Source: Ascoidea rubescens DSM 1968 (taxonomy: Eukaryota > Ascomycota > Saccharomycetes > Ascoideales > Ascoideaceae). Taken from it: a stretch of DNA of 64,000 nucleotides. The position numbers and the translations under genes are program-made. The stretch lies in the NCBI RefSeq assembly GCF_001661345.1, contig NW_017962914.1:894439-958438 (forward strand), given 5' to 3'. The notes beneath the pieces are model-generated. The model made no database searches. It was not told the origin of the DNA and saw nothing but the letters and a program-made list of their open reading frames with translations. Below, in pieces: positions 42,418 through 53,149 of this stretch (its first letter is position 1; each line of letters starts with the position of its first letter).

Positions 42418-45400
42418 TCAATAAACAGCTCCGCCACAAATAAACAATCTTTCTTCATTCTTTTTGCACCACTGAACTATTTTTTTCGCACTCTTGATCA
42501 AATATTCATTATTAACCAACCCTCCACTTATTAGATAGATTTCGTACGTATCACTAATCAACGAAAAGCCTATTAAATCATTATTCTTGGAATTGCCTTT
42601 CCATTTTGTTTCATATGCTTCGTACCTTTGACCATTTTTATTGTTTTTATTGTTGGTATTAGATAAATGGTTTACGTTGTTTGTGTTTGCACTAATATCT
42701 CCATTGAAATTGTTAAGACTTAAATTGATAAAATCATTCTTGTTGAGTTTCTTGTCCGAGATTTTGGAGAATAATTCAGAATATAGTATCATTAATTTTA
42801 GTTGTGATTCTTTTGTAGGAAAATTAGGCTTAAAAGATGCAAAAACGTACTGAAGATTTTTTTTAGATTTGAAAATAAAGTGATAAATTAGTGGTGCAGG
42901 GATATCTAATACTGATACTCGATTTCTTGTTAAACTGTCATTTAACATCTTAATGATGTTATTGCTATTTTCAGTTTTCTTTCGATTCGTTGTTTTATTA
43001 CTACCATTAACATTCATAACAAAATTTTCGCCAATACCGTTATTATTACTATCATTAATTTTATTATTATAATTTTGGTCATTTTTATTATTTATATTAT
43101 TAGCCGAAACAGAATTACTAATTAATGAATTTATAATGTTGTTGGATATTTTACGCAAGTCGTAAAATGCATTTTTATTTGCACTAATTAATACCATTGC
43201 AATTTTATTATTATTTTCTTCAAAAAATCCACTTGAGTTTAAATTGGAATTAAAATCAAAATTAACATTTCCAATATCATTTCCCATATCATTTCCCATA
43301 TCGTTTCTAATTTCATTTCTAATTTCATTATCATTATTATTTTCATTACTATTCGAGTTTGAATTTGAATTTATATTGAAGCTAAAATTATTTAATATAT
43401 TCCGTAAATCATTATTATCACCATTATTCCCACCTGTATTATCGTTTTTATTATAAAGTTTATTATATAATTCCTGGCTTTTTACCTCAACTTCATATTC
43501 TAATTTATTTAAGTCAATATAATTAATAAATGCATACAAAAATCCATTTGGGTTAAACTTCGGTAAACATATTGGTATCCAAAATTCCTCTTCACTTTTT
43601 GATAACATTGAAAGATTATTTTGGTTATTAATATTATTAATATTGTTAATATTGTTAATATTGCTATTTATATTACTATTGCTACTGCTCATGTTGTTGA
43701 TATTGTTATTGTTATTAATATTACTAAATATATTTGATGCCGTTGTACGATTAGTTATATTAGATCTAATAGATCCCACCTCTGATTGATATCTGCTAGA
43801 ATTACTATTATAATAATCATAATAATCCTCGTTAGCGTTATTGTTTTTAAATGAATTAGAGTTGAATACCACATTGAATAATAACTGTAAATCAGATGTG
43901 TGTAACGTGTGTCTTCTTGGTCTTATGACAGATATTAATTTTTCCTTTGGTGCAACCAACAACCCATATAATAAACTTTTACTTGGATTTGTGTTATTAT
44001 TAATATTATCACTGTTGATACTATTATTATTTTTCTGTTTTTTATTTTTATTGCTATACTCTAAAAAAATCTTATTGATTTTATCTCTGATTTTTTTTCT
44101 CAAGTAAATTCCTTCTAATCCTCCAATTAAGAAACTTGGATTTAAATAATAATTCATCGAAAATTCATTGCATAAAGAATCTAATCTTGATAAATCTCCT
44201 CTTCCTAAATGCTTTCTTAAGTCATAATTATCTCTATTTTTAAAAGATCTGATTAGATAAGGTTTTGATAATGATGAAATTAAAAATTCATATAGAAAAT
44301 TTAATTGGTAAGTTAAGGTGTTTTCACTTTCTTTTGGATAAATCGATGATATTGCGACCAATATTATTGGTGATTTATTTAAAAAGACAAAAATAGTATC
44401 AGAGGTTTGAAAAGATTTTACTGAATCATTGTTTGGGTCTGTTATAAAAAAGGAAAAATTAGTATTATTGGTATAAAAATTTGAGTCTAAGTTAAAATTT
44501 TCAAAATACGAAGCAATTGTTTGAATTAAACCCATATAACCAGTTATAATATCATCGGAACCATGCATTGAATAAATTGGTTTACCAGCGGAGGACAAAA
44601 TAAAAAAATGTTTTTTCATTTTATGAAACTGATTTAAATCATGACTATCATCTGAGAGTTCAAAATTTATTAATAAATTATCTATAATGACACCTGTTTG
44701 TGCGCTTATTAGATTTGAATTTAATTGGGATTGGCTATCTGATATCAATTCATTTAACATGTTTTCTAAAGACTCGTTTTCGGAATATAAAGTTATGGTG
44801 GGAATTAGATCTGATAATATTGGGGAATCGTTATATCTAGTTGCAGTGGAATTGCCATTTGAATTGAGATTGAATGTTGTACTTGAGGTCTCTACTGAGA
44901 TTAAGGAACTATTGTCATTATTATTGATGCTGCGCAAATCGGTTATTGAATTCGTTAAAGACTCACGAACATCAGAGATCAAATTTGAAGAATTATTGTT
45001 GCTATTATTATAATTAACAGTTTCAAAATTGACCGTTGCTATCGGTTTAGAGGCTAAGAGCAAATTGTTTATGTCAAAAGTAGATGGAGATTTTGGGCTC
45101 ACAGAGCCAATTCTTGTAATCGATAACCTTTTTGAATTAGAATTCAATCTCAAAGTTGTACTACTAGTTCCAGTAGTGTGTGTTGTTGGATTCGAGAAGC
45201 TTCTTTGATTTTGCTTTGGTGCCAATAGAAAAGAATTGCTTAGATTTGAATTCAGATTCGAGTTCAATCTCGTCTTATGGGGATCAATCTCATTATCGAT
45301 AATACTATCATTGATACTATCATCTTTACTGCCGTTATCTTTTTGATTCAACACGTCGCTGTTTCCATTGTCATTGCCATTATTGTTCTTGTTCCCATCT

Positions 45401-45636
45401 TCACTTTTTCCAAGATGTTTGCAAACATCTTTGGTTTTGGTCTCAGTATGGCCACCATCCCCAGTATTGCAAGATCCATCTACCTCAACGCTGTGATGCT
45501 GCACAGATACTGTCTCTTTCGCTGTCTCCTTTGCTGAAGCACCAGCTGCACCATCGTCCCTCTTTTCAGTCCTGGCATGGCCAGCAAGCTTGTTGAATAG
45601 AGACGACGACGAGTTCCATGTAGCTTTGAATGCCAT
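42418..45636 (-). CDS. MON1: MON1, subunit of the Mon1-Ccz1 Rab7 exchange factor
   Basis: With Ccz1 it activates Ypt7 on late endosomes, autophagosomes and vacuoles. 1,072 residues from the ATG at 45636 (MAFKATWNSSSSLFNKLAG); the frame goes on 25 codons to a TTG. The first longin domain is clear: HKMKKHFFILSSAGKPIYSM without the leading His, then GSDDIITGYMGLIQTIASYF. The second has LLYGLLVAPKEKLISVIRP and the third ends near the C-terminus (NEYLIKSAKKIVQWCKKNEE, then LFICGGAVY). Asn-rich inserts between longin domains make it far longer than S. cerevisiae Mon1 (644). The N-terminal 120 codons are GC-richer than the rest. Divergent from RRP6 across 187 bp. Confidence 0.93.
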   Translation of the reverse strand: MAFKATWNSSSSLFNKLAGHARTEKRDDGAAGASAKETAKETVSVQHHSVEVDGSCNTGDGGHTETKTKDVCKHLGKSEDGNKNNNGNDNGNSDVLNQKDNGSKDDSINDSIIDNEIDPHKTRLNSNLNSNLSNSFLLAPKQNQRSFSNPTTHTTGTSSTTLRLNSNSKRLSITRIGSVSPKSPSTFDINNLLLASKPIATVNFETVNYNNSNNNSSNLISDVRESLTNSITDLRSINNNDNSSLISVETSSTTFNLNSNGNSTATRYNDSPILSDLIPTITLYSENESLENMLNELISDSQSQLNSNLISAQTGVIIDNLLINFELSDDSHDLNQFHKMKKHFFILSSAGKPIYSMHGSDDIITGYMGLIQTIASYFENFNLDSNFYTNNTNFSFFITDPNNDSVKSFQTSDTIFVFLNKSPIILVAISSIYPKESENTLTYQLNFLYEFLISSLSKPYLIRSFKNRDNYDLRKHLGRGDLSRLDSLCNEFSMNYYLNPSFLIGGLEGIYLRKKIRDKINKIFLEYSNKNKKQKNNNSINSDNINNNTNPSKSLLYGLLVAPKEKLISVIRPRRHTLHTSDLQLLFNVVFNSNSFKNNNANEDYYDYYNSNSSRYQSEVGSIRSNITNRTTASNIFSNINNNNNINNMSSSNSNINSNINNINNINNINNQNNLSMLSKSEEEFWIPICLPKFNPNGFLYAFINYIDLNKLEYEVEVKSQELYNKLYNKNDNTGGNNGDNNDLRNILNNFSFNINSNSNSNSNENNNDNEIRNEIRNDMGNDMGNDIGNVNFDFNSNLNSSGFFEENNNKIAMVLISANKNAFYDLRKISNNIINSLISNSVSANNINNKNDQNYNNKINDSNNNGIGENFVMNVNGSNKTTNRKKTENSNNIIKMLNDSLTRNRVSVLDIPAPLIYHFIFKSKKNLQYVFASFKPNFPTKESQLKLMILYSELFSKISDKKLNKNDFINLSLNNFNGDISANTNNVNHLSNTNNKNNKNGQRYEAYETKWKGNSKNNDLIGFSLISDTYEIYLISGGLVNNEYLIKSAKKIVQWCKKNEERLFICGGAVY

Positions 45637-45823
45637 TGCCACGATGGCAACTGAGTCCTCAGCGCTAAAACCCACTTTTATTATATCGCTGCCCGCATTT
45701 GGAAGATCCAACTAAAAGTCACATGTACACCGGAACTTATTTTTTTTTCTTTACAAAAAAATTCTGCTGAATTTGATGCTTTTGAAGCCTGTTTTCTGAG
45801 TTCTGTGGACGTTGTTGCTAGAA
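45637..45823. promoter_or_regulatory. Short divergent promoter MON1/RRP6 with two small upstream frames for RRP6
   Basis: 187 bp shared by both genes. TCACATG occurs at 45719-45725. On the RRP6 side two short ATG frames, 45723-45770 (15 codons) and 45776-45799 (7 codons), end before the RRP6 ATG. They matter only if transcription starts upstream of 45723. Confidence 0.45.
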
Positions 45824-48331
45824 ATGTCGGGTTTTGGTGGTGCTCAGGAGAATATAGAGGTTGTTGGTGCAGTTTTGGATAATGTTGCTGCGTTGTCCCA
45901 GGCTGTGAACTCCTTGGAGGACTTGGATGTGAATTTCTACAGGTCCATTGATTCAGAATTTTCACAGAATATTGACAAAACTGGAAGTTCCCTATTGAAA
46001 ATCATCAATGACCTAGTAAAGTGTGTTGATTCTGATGGTTTTAAGGCACAGGAACCACCAATCGACGAATATGGCGAGGACAGCTTGAATGACAATTGGA
46101 AAAAAGTCTCAAATGCCTTTGACAATATCCTTGAGAAATCTGATATCTCATTCGACCTGTATCTAAGAAATAAAAATAATATTGAGAACCTGATGATTAA
46201 TAAAAATGCAAACAGCAAACCCAGTGATGTCCATATAAACAACAACCCTACTAATAACCATAATAATAAAGATTCAGAGTTTACTTATTTAGACGATGGA
46301 CAAGAAAATGTTGCTTCCAATCAAAATAGAAGAATCGAAAAACCCCAATTGAAATTTAAAATTCCAGTTGATAATTCTGAAAATGGTCCATTCAAACCAA
46401 AGATATCTTCTAAACCCAATGCGTTGACTCCATTTGACCAAGTTTATAACTTGGTTCAGTATGACTATAAATCTTCAAACTTGAAATCTTCCAACAGTCT
46501 GGATACAAATATGGATACAGATTCTGAAATTGATAACCCATTTCATTACAACCATCCTTATCAATACGAAATTCAGAACCAACCTTATCCTGAATCGATA
46601 TTATTTAAATCAGAACCAATACCGAGCAAAGACTGGAATAATACTACAGCAATTTGGATCGACACTACTAAAAAATTAAACAAAATGATAGAGCATTTAA
46701 AGATTCAAAGCGAGATTGCTGTTGACTTGGAACATCATGATTATCGAACTTATTATGGTTTAGTCTGTTTAATGCAGATCTCATCAAGAGAAAATGACTA
46801 TATAATAGACACATTAAAATTAAGAGATGAGTTGTCTCCTCTAAATCTAATTTTTACAGATCCTAATATCATAAAAGTATTTCATGGTGCGTTTATGGAT
46901 ATAATTTGGTTGCAAAGAGATTTAGGTCTCTACATTGTTAGTCTATTCGACACTTATCATGCTTCAAGGTTACTAGGCTTCCCAAAGCACAGTTTAGCTT
47001 ATCTTTTAGAAACTTTTGCTAAATTTAAAACCTCTAAAAAATATCAGTTGGCTGATTGGAGAATAAGACCTTTAACAAATATAATGCTTCAATATGCTAG
47101 AAGTGATACTCATTTTCTACTATATATTTTTGATATTCTAAAAAAATTACTACTTGAAAAAGATTTGTTAAAAAATGTCTTGTATGAATCTAGACAAGTT
47201 GCAAAGAGAAAATTCGAATATAACAAATTCGCTCCAGCTGAATATGATAGTAACATTGTTTCTCCAAACATTTCTAGAAATTTTGATAAAAGAGAACCTT
47301 GGAGATCCTTAATTACACAATATAATATTCCCTTCTCAAAAGAAATTACTCTAATAAACTTGTTCAAATGGAGAGATCAAACTGCTAGAGATTTAGATGA
47401 ATCTGTTAGTTACATCATGCCAAACCAATTTCTAATTTCTTTAGTTATATCTTGTCCAACAGATGTTCCTGGCATTTTATCCTGCTCAAATTTTATTCCA
47501 GATGCTGTAAGGTCAAATGTTAAAAGGATTGCAGAAATAATCCAAGATTCTTTAATTGAGCTGAAAAATATTGTTTTTGATCATGTAGTGCCAAAAAACT
47601 CAAACTATCTTCAAAACAATAACTACCGATTTAAAATTGAAGATGATTATTCCATCGATGAAAGAACTGTAAATAAATTAACTTCTAATTTTAACAAATT
47701 ACTTAATCTTAGTAATTACAGACTGAAACCAAACCTTAATCTCATTAAATCAAACTCGAGGCTTTTTTCTAATAATATGATCTTAACAAAAAATAATGTT
47801 AACGATTATATATGGTGTGTTAATTTTGATAGCTTTAGTAACATAAAGTCCAAAGATATCAATGATTTAATAGAAAGAAAAAATAAAATTGACAATGCAC
47901 TTAATAATAGTGAAAATCTTCTTCAGACAAAGATGAACCTCAACGAAAAAGTTGAACAAAAAATAACCACTGAAAATCAAAATATAATGATTATTGATGA
48001 TGATGATGATGATGATAATGATGATGATAATGATAGTGATGAAGAAAAATCAAAAAAACTTAAAAAGGAAAAATTGGATCCAAGAGAAGTAATTGTTTTA
48101 CGTACACGAAATCTTACTCTAACTAACAAGAAATCCGAACCTGTTTCTGAGGTTATCTCTGATAAAATTGATTATTCATCCACCGAAAAGAAATTCTTGA
48201 AAAAAGATGCAAAAAAGGCTACCAAAAAGAGAAAGGCATGGAATCCATATACTGCACAAGTTGAAGGAATTCAACCAGTGAAAAGAATTCACAGAAAGAA
48301 TAACACAAAGAGCGTTTCATATAAAAAGTAA
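45824..48331 (+). CDS. RRP6: RRP6, nuclear exosome 3'-5' exoribonuclease
   Basis: Distributive nuclease of the nuclear exosome that trims 5.8S rRNA and snoRNA and degrades cryptic transcripts. 835 residues from the ATG at 45824; the frame continues four codons to a TTG. The N-terminal PMC2NT domain (about 1-110) binds Rrp47. The DEDD-Y site is complete: Asp301 and Glu303 (AVDLEHHDYRTYYG), Asp359 (HGAFMDIIWLQRDLG), Tyr424 and Asp428 (YARSDTHFLL). The spacing equals that of S. cerevisiae Rrp6. The HRDC domain follows at about 500-590 (RDQTARDLDESVSYIMPNQF). The tail has an Asp run and a basic nuclear-localisation-like end. Convergent with CYK3. Confidence 0.96.
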   Translation: MSGFGGAQENIEVVGAVLDNVAALSQAVNSLEDLDVNFYRSIDSEFSQNIDKTGSSLLKIINDLVKCVDSDGFKAQEPPIDEYGEDSLNDNWKKVSNAFDNILEKSDISFDLYLRNKNNIENLMINKNANSKPSDVHINNNPTNNHNNKDSEFTYLDDGQENVASNQNRRIEKPQLKFKIPVDNSENGPFKPKISSKPNALTPFDQVYNLVQYDYKSSNLKSSNSLDTNMDTDSEIDNPFHYNHPYQYEIQNQPYPESILFKSEPIPSKDWNNTTAIWIDTTKKLNKMIEHLKIQSEIAVDLEHHDYRTYYGLVCLMQISSRENDYIIDTLKLRDELSPLNLIFTDPNIIKVFHGAFMDIIWLQRDLGLYIVSLFDTYHASRLLGFPKHSLAYLLETFAKFKTSKKYQLADWRIRPLTNIMLQYARSDTHFLLYIFDILKKLLLEKDLLKNVLYESRQVAKRKFEYNKFAPAEYDSNIVSPNISRNFDKREPWRSLITQYNIPFSKEITLINLFKWRDQTARDLDESVSYIMPNQFLISLVISCPTDVPGILSCSNFIPDAVRSNVKRIAEIIQDSLIELKNIVFDHVVPKNSNYLQNNNYRFKIEDDYSIDERTVNKLTSNFNKLLNLSNYRLKPNLNLIKSNSRLFSNNMILTKNNVNDYIWCVNFDSFSNIKSKDINDLIERKNKIDNALNNSENLLQTKMNLNEKVEQKITTENQNIMIIDDDDDDDNDDDNDSDEEKSKKLKKEKLDPREVIVLRTRNLTLTNKKSEPVSEVISDKIDYSSTEKKFLKKDAKKATKKRKAWNPYTAQVEGIQPVKRIHRKNNTKSVSYKK

Positions 48332-48599
48332 GTAACTTTTAATTAGATTTATTTTCGACAAGATGAAATTCATATATTGATTCATAATATAAATTTAACG
48401 TAAAAAAAACGATGCTTTACAATTATAATAAATAGTATGTGGAAAAAAGTATATATAAATATTCGTGAACATAAAAACAATCTCACAAAAAGAATGAAGT
48501 CCTATATAAATGTATGATCAAAATCACAAATGCAACAATAAAAAAAAATAAATAATAAATAAATAAATAAATGATAAATTGAATAAAAATGCATGGTGT

Positions 48600-51500
48600 C
48601 TATCTACTTTCCCATTCAGCAAAAACACACCAAGCAACACCACCATCAGTTACAACAAGACCTTTCCAAGTTCCTCTCTCACTTATTTGAGTGCTTGCCT
48701 CCCAGGATCCATATGGTTTGACTGGATCTTTGTTACGTAGCTCAATAATTCTTCCATTAGGGGTTTGTAGAGCTAATTTTGCTTTTGAATATTCTTTATT
48801 GGAATTTATACCATTTGCCAAAAATTGGTAGACTTTAAAAATGTAAACAGAATTATAAGTCAAGTGTTTAATTTGGGGTTCTTTGATATAAAGATCATGA
48901 TTTTGACAATGAATTGTTGGACAACGAGTAACAAACTTAAGTTGTTTTTCTTTTCCTTCATGAAAAAGAGGAACTGTGAGCGAAAGTGGATGAATATCTT
49001 CTAGAGTTTTTTGTTCACCTTTAAAACCAGATCTAATTTCAAGAATCGCAGACGATGTTTTCAATGGAAGTACGGCTTTGATTTTGCAAAATTTAAAGTT
49101 GTTTTTCCAATAGACTTGACATATTGTGTATTGTCTTCCATCTTTGTTTTTATTATCAGTGTTTAGAGAAAACGTATTCAACGAAGCAAAAACTTCAATA
49201 TGTTTGGGAATTTCTAATTCCATTTCAAATATTTCCAAATCTAGCATTTTTGTAAGAGAAACGTTAAACTTGTAGAGTTTTAGCTTGTTTTTGAAAAAAC
49301 TCGAAAGACATACTGGTAGTGATATTGCTAATTCAGAATCGATTGGAGGTGCGATATGTTGTTGTTCAATTAATAAGGGAATATGAGTGTGGATAATTTC
49401 CAAAGGTTTCATTAAAAAGTAAATAGAGGTATCAGTTGATCTATTGACATCCAAGTTTACTGGCTTTCTCAAACTAAGAGAACTAAAGTTATTTGAGAAT
49501 TCAGAAACATCATCATCTTTCACTTTTTCAATTAAACAATTCCTTAAAGGGTTAGCCAAATTTGATAAGAAACAATCAACAAATCTCCATTCTTCTTGGT
49601 TTGTATCCTTAAAATCAATTAAGATAGAATTCCATATATGGTTTGCAATCATTTCTTTATTATCACAAAATGGGTCTTTTAAAAATCCAAGAATAAGTTC
49701 ATTTTTGATACCCAATTGATCCAAGAAAAACTTAAATAACCATGTTAGCTCATATTTATTTGCTTGACGATTTTTGAAGACTTGAGTTAAATTGCTTGGT
49801 TGGTACCTAACATCCATTTTGGGTTGTTGAATTGGGGTGTCAACCAATTCAATTTTTTCTGTGCAGAAAATATAAATGGCTCTTATTCTATCCAAAGTGG
49901 TAGAATATCTTAAACCGATATCGTTTGTAATAAAAGATTTTGGCGATAAATATTGGGACTTGAGATTTCTTATATAAGAATCAATAAGTTTAAATTTAGA
50001 GGAGCTGAAAGAGCTGTAATCATTTTTTGACATTGGTAAAGGGGGTAATTCTTTGTCTGCTGAATAAGTTGAGTATCTTCCAGATCTTACAACCTCATTG
50101 ACGTTGGCTTTAGTAATTAACTTGTGAGGTTCCAAAATGAGAAATTCGTGTAGATCATTTATCCTTTTAATCCTATCTCTTTTTTCTTTTGCGGTTATTG
50201 AAGAAGATCTATTTAAATTGACTCTAGCTTGGATATAGGAAGATTCTGGATCAGATTCATCCATTGATCCCAGGTCATCAAATTTATTTGTTAAAACTTT
50301 AGGAACAGAATATGAAGATGTATTCTTTTTTGGAGAGGTTAAATCTCCTGTGATATCTCTATCACCATCGTAATCATCAGTATTAGTATTGCTATTAATT
50401 ACAATATGGTTGTTATTATTATATCCAGATTCATTATCATCAAATCTTTGATTTAACGCTAAAAGTTTTTTGAAAAAGCCAGTTTTTTTATTTTTTTTAG
50501 CTTGTAAATTTAAATTATTGTATTTTTGAAATTCAAATTGGACATCGGTTGGATTTAAATTTCTAAAATTGTCTTTATTATCTTCATTAAACTTGTCGAT
50601 ATTAGAAATTTCTAATTTTTTTTTTTCTTTTGATTCAAGTTCCATGTCAATAGTTTTTTGCATTTCAAAATTGTTGGAGACATTGTAACTAATTGAAGAA
50701 ATTCGGTTTTTTGAGATAATTTGTTTATAATATTTAGTTTTAAGTAAATCGTCATTATTTTTAGTTTCATCAGTGTTATCAAGTTGAGAATTGATATTAA
50801 TTGGAACTTGAGAGTTAATTGGAACTTGGGGTAGAGGAGTATTTTGTAGTTTATGTCTTGCAAAACTCTCAGCGCTTGCAGCACTAGTTGCACTAATATC
50901 AGTGAAATTAGTTGAATTTGAGTAAGAAGAGCCAGTTGTACTGTTGGTAGAAGATGTTAAATTTGTATTATAGAAATTGGGTTGACTTTTGACATTCAAA
51001 TGATTATTTGTATTATTGTTTTTGTTTTTATTAATTGGGTTCAAGTTGAAATCGGGTTGATATAAAGTATCAGGATCATAAGGTAAAATAAAATCATTTG
51101 AATTGTTATTTATTAAAGTTGAATTTGAATAAAAACTTGGATCGTTATTTGAAAATTGATTATTTTGATCGAAAAAGACATTTTTTTGGTTAAAATTGGA
51201 ACTATTATTGTTATTAAAAAGCTGGTTTTGGTTTTGGTTTTGGTTTTGATTTGATTTTTTGATATTCGTGTTATGAATTGGAGGAGGTGGTGGCGGTTCA
51301 TTATCAGAATCTGAATCAGAAGTTGAGTTTGAGTCAGAATTAGGATTAAAAGTATCGTCATGAATATAAGTATCATTATCATAATGTATAAATGAGCTTT
51401 TATTGATGTTGTTTGAAGGGTAATTTGGGTTTTGAAAGTTGTTTAGTTTTATATTATTAGTATTGTTTGAAGTGGGATAAAGGGTCGATGTGAAAAAAGA

Positions 51501-52523
51501 TTTATCGAATTGAGATAGAGATTGGGATTTTGTATGGGAATGAATGGGAGAAGAGGAAGAATAAGAAGGAGAAGAATGGGAAGGAGAGGTGGAATATGAA
51601 ATAGCAGGATTTGAATTAAAAGGTAAAGGTAAAGGAGAAGGAGAAGGGGAAGGAGAAGGGGGATGGTTTAATAAATGAGATGGAGAATGGGAATAGGAGT
51701 GAGAAGGAGAGTGAGAAGGAGAGTGAGAAGGAGAGTGAGAATGGGATCTAATATAAGAAACATCATTCATAGTAATGTTATTATCAATTTGTGAAGCTAA
51801 TTGAGAATTGGTTAATTGCATTTGCTGTGACAATAATAGAGAGTTTAAAGATAGATCATTAGGCAAGACAGTTGAAGTACTAAATGAATCATTGTTAATG
51901 ATATTGTTGTTATTAGTATGAATATTATTATTATTCATTGTCTTGTTGAATAAGTTGACGGTTTGATCAAATGAATCTATGTTATCATTATCAAAATCGG
52001 TTGATTTTTTATGAATAATAGGATTTGATTTTATTGAGTTTAGAGAATTGTTTTGATTGATATTTAAAGAAATGGAGGGATACATGTTTGAGAGCATTAT
52101 AGTGTTGTTTGGGATGACATTTTGAGGAATGATAGTGTTAGGGACAATGGTATTGGGGATGATATTGGGGATGATGTTATTAGGAGCAAGATTATTGGGA
52201 GCAAGATTATTGGGAATAATGTTGATCAAAGGATTGGATATCGAGCTGGAGCTGGTATGGAGGATCTTTTTCTTTTCATTTTTCTTGTTCAACATCATTT
52301 TGCTAAACTCCTTTTTGAGCGAAGCATCGACAAAGTCGACATAGTTCCTGGGGAAGTTGCCGGTCATTTTATTTCTCTTCAATGTTCCATGCCACCAGTT
52401 TCCATCGCCAAAATCGTCAACCTCAATGAAGTCTCCCTCAATAAAGCCCAAATCGTCCTCTTCCTCACCACCCCAGGAGTAGATTGCCTTGACCTGGCAG
52501 GGGAGTTCTAACGCAGACGCCAT
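48600..52523 (-). CDS. CYK3: CYK3, SH3 and transglutaminase-like cytokinesis protein
   Basis: Bud-neck protein promoting primary septum formation with Inn1 and Hof1. 1,307 residues from the ATG at 52523; an ATG at 52727 is in frame, but the extra 68 residues are low-complexity and not conserved. The SH3 domain is at the start (KAIYSWGGEEEDDLGFIEGD, then GNWWHGTLKRNKMTGNFPRN, residues about 8-65). The transglutaminase-like domain spans about 900-1000, with His962 (NHIWNS) and Asp983 (FVDCF) kept. The catalytic Cys position holds no Cys, as I recall for yeast Cyk3, so it is probably a non-enzyme. Between them lie Asn/Ser-rich stretches, repeats of the type PNNLAPNN and SHSPSHSP, and a Pro6 run after DNE. 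S. cerevisiae Cyk3 is 885 residues. Confidence 0.92.
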   Translation of the reverse strand: MASALELPCQVKAIYSWGGEEEDDLGFIEGDFIEVDDFGDGNWWHGTLKRNKMTGNFPRNYVDFVDASLKKEFSKMMLNKKNEKKKILHTSSSSISNPLINIIPNNLAPNNLAPNNIIPNIIPNTIVPNTIIPQNVIPNNTIMLSNMYPSISLNINQNNSLNSIKSNPIIHKKSTDFDNDNIDSFDQTVNLFNKTMNNNNIHTNNNNIINNDSFSTSTVLPNDLSLNSLLLSQQMQLTNSQLASQIDNNITMNDVSYIRSHSHSPSHSPSHSPSHSYSHSPSHLLNHPPSPSPSPSPLPLPFNSNPAISYSTSPSHSSPSYSSSSPIHSHTKSQSLSQFDKSFFTSTLYPTSNNTNNIKLNNFQNPNYPSNNINKSSFIHYDNDTYIHDDTFNPNSDSNSTSDSDSDNEPPPPPPIHNTNIKKSNQNQNQNQNQLFNNNNSSNFNQKNVFFDQNNQFSNNDPSFYSNSTLINNNSNDFILPYDPDTLYQPDFNLNPINKNKNNNTNNHLNVKSQPNFYNTNLTSSTNSTTGSSYSNSTNFTDISATSAASAESFARHKLQNTPLPQVPINSQVPININSQLDNTDETKNNDDLLKTKYYKQIISKNRISSISYNVSNNFEMQKTIDMELESKEKKKLEISNIDKFNEDNKDNFRNLNPTDVQFEFQKYNNLNLQAKKNKKTGFFKKLLALNQRFDDNESGYNNNNHIVINSNTNTDDYDGDRDITGDLTSPKKNTSSYSVPKVLTNKFDDLGSMDESDPESSYIQARVNLNRSSSITAKEKRDRIKRINDLHEFLILEPHKLITKANVNEVVRSGRYSTYSADKELPPLPMSKNDYSSFSSSKFKLIDSYIRNLKSQYLSPKSFITNDIGLRYSTTLDRIRAIYIFCTEKIELVDTPIQQPKMDVRYQPSNLTQVFKNRQANKYELTWLFKFFLDQLGIKNELILGFLKDPFCDNKEMIANHIWNSILIDFKDTNQEEWRFVDCFLSNLANPLRNCLIEKVKDDDVSEFSNNFSSLSLRKPVNLDVNRSTDTSIYFLMKPLEIIHTHIPLLIEQQHIAPPIDSELAISLPVCLSSFFKNKLKLYKFNVSLTKMLDLEIFEMELEIPKHIEVFASLNTFSLNTDNKNKDGRQYTICQVYWKNNFKFCKIKAVLPLKTSSAILEIRSGFKGEQKTLEDIHPLSLTVPLFHEGKEKQLKFVTRCPTIHCQNHDLYIKEPQIKHLTYNSVYIFKVYQFLANGINSNKEYSKAKLALQTPNGRIIELRNKDPVKPYGSWEASTQISERGTWKGLVVTDGGVAWCVFAEWESR

Positions 52524-53149
52524 ATTCAGAGCAAACAACAACAAACGTAGACACAAAGTAGCAGCACAAACAGCAGAAGAAGCAGAAGAAGCAGAAAAAG
52601 AAGAGGCAAAAGCAGACAAAGACAAAAAAAGCTCTAATGTTGTTAAATAAAAAAGGTTCTGTTTACATTTTGCCTTTTCTGGAAGACCCGCTCTGGTGGT
52701 GTGTGCAGAGACTACCGCTGTATGCATGAGAAGTGTTGCTGGTGCACCCTGCAGAACTGGAATCTTTCTGCCGTGTCCACGCGGACACCACCAGAGTGCT
52801 TTTGAGCTGCGTCAAAAAAAACGGCTGAGGCCGCGCAGAAGTCGCGCCAAACCGCTGCCAAACGCTGCCCAAACTCTTTGTGACTGCGCAGTTACCCGAA
52901 TCTGGTTTTTGACTGCGCAGCGCGCGGCCCTGCTAGAACGGGCTGCAGCAACCACGTATGTGTTTTTCAGTCTAAGTGAAAAATTTTTCATCAAAAAAAT
53001 TTCTCAGTGGGAGTATTTATATAAACTTTCCCTCTGAATTTTTCTTCTCTTTTTTTATTTTTTTCTTTCTTCTTCTTTCATCAAACCTGATTTTTTATTT
53101 GCTTGAAGTTAATCAGTATCTACAATAATTAGAATATACTAATATCACA
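52524..53149. promoter_or_regulatory. Divergent CYK3/TEF1 promoter with GC-rich core and repeats
   Basis: 626 bp. A perfect inverted repeat, GTGTCC-ACGC-GGACAC, lies at 52773-52788 and includes CCG-N8-CGG. TGACTGCGCAG occurs twice, at 52881-52891 and 52910-52920. A TATA box (TATATAAA) at 53018-53025 is 125 bp before the TEF1 ATG, and the TEF1 leader is pyrimidine-rich. These fit a strong TEF1 promoter. Confidence 0.6.

Noticed and set aside
45719-45775. CDEI-like GTCACATG followed by AT-rich DNA, as in a point centromere
   Set aside because: The interval between the MON1 and RRP6 starts is only 187 bp and has no CDEIII-like element; it is better read as an E-box.
52524-52727. 68-residue N-terminal extension of CYK3 from an upstream in-frame ATG
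   Set aside because: The extension is Ser/Ala/Leu low-complexity, while the SH3 domain starts right after the internal ATG as in relatives.
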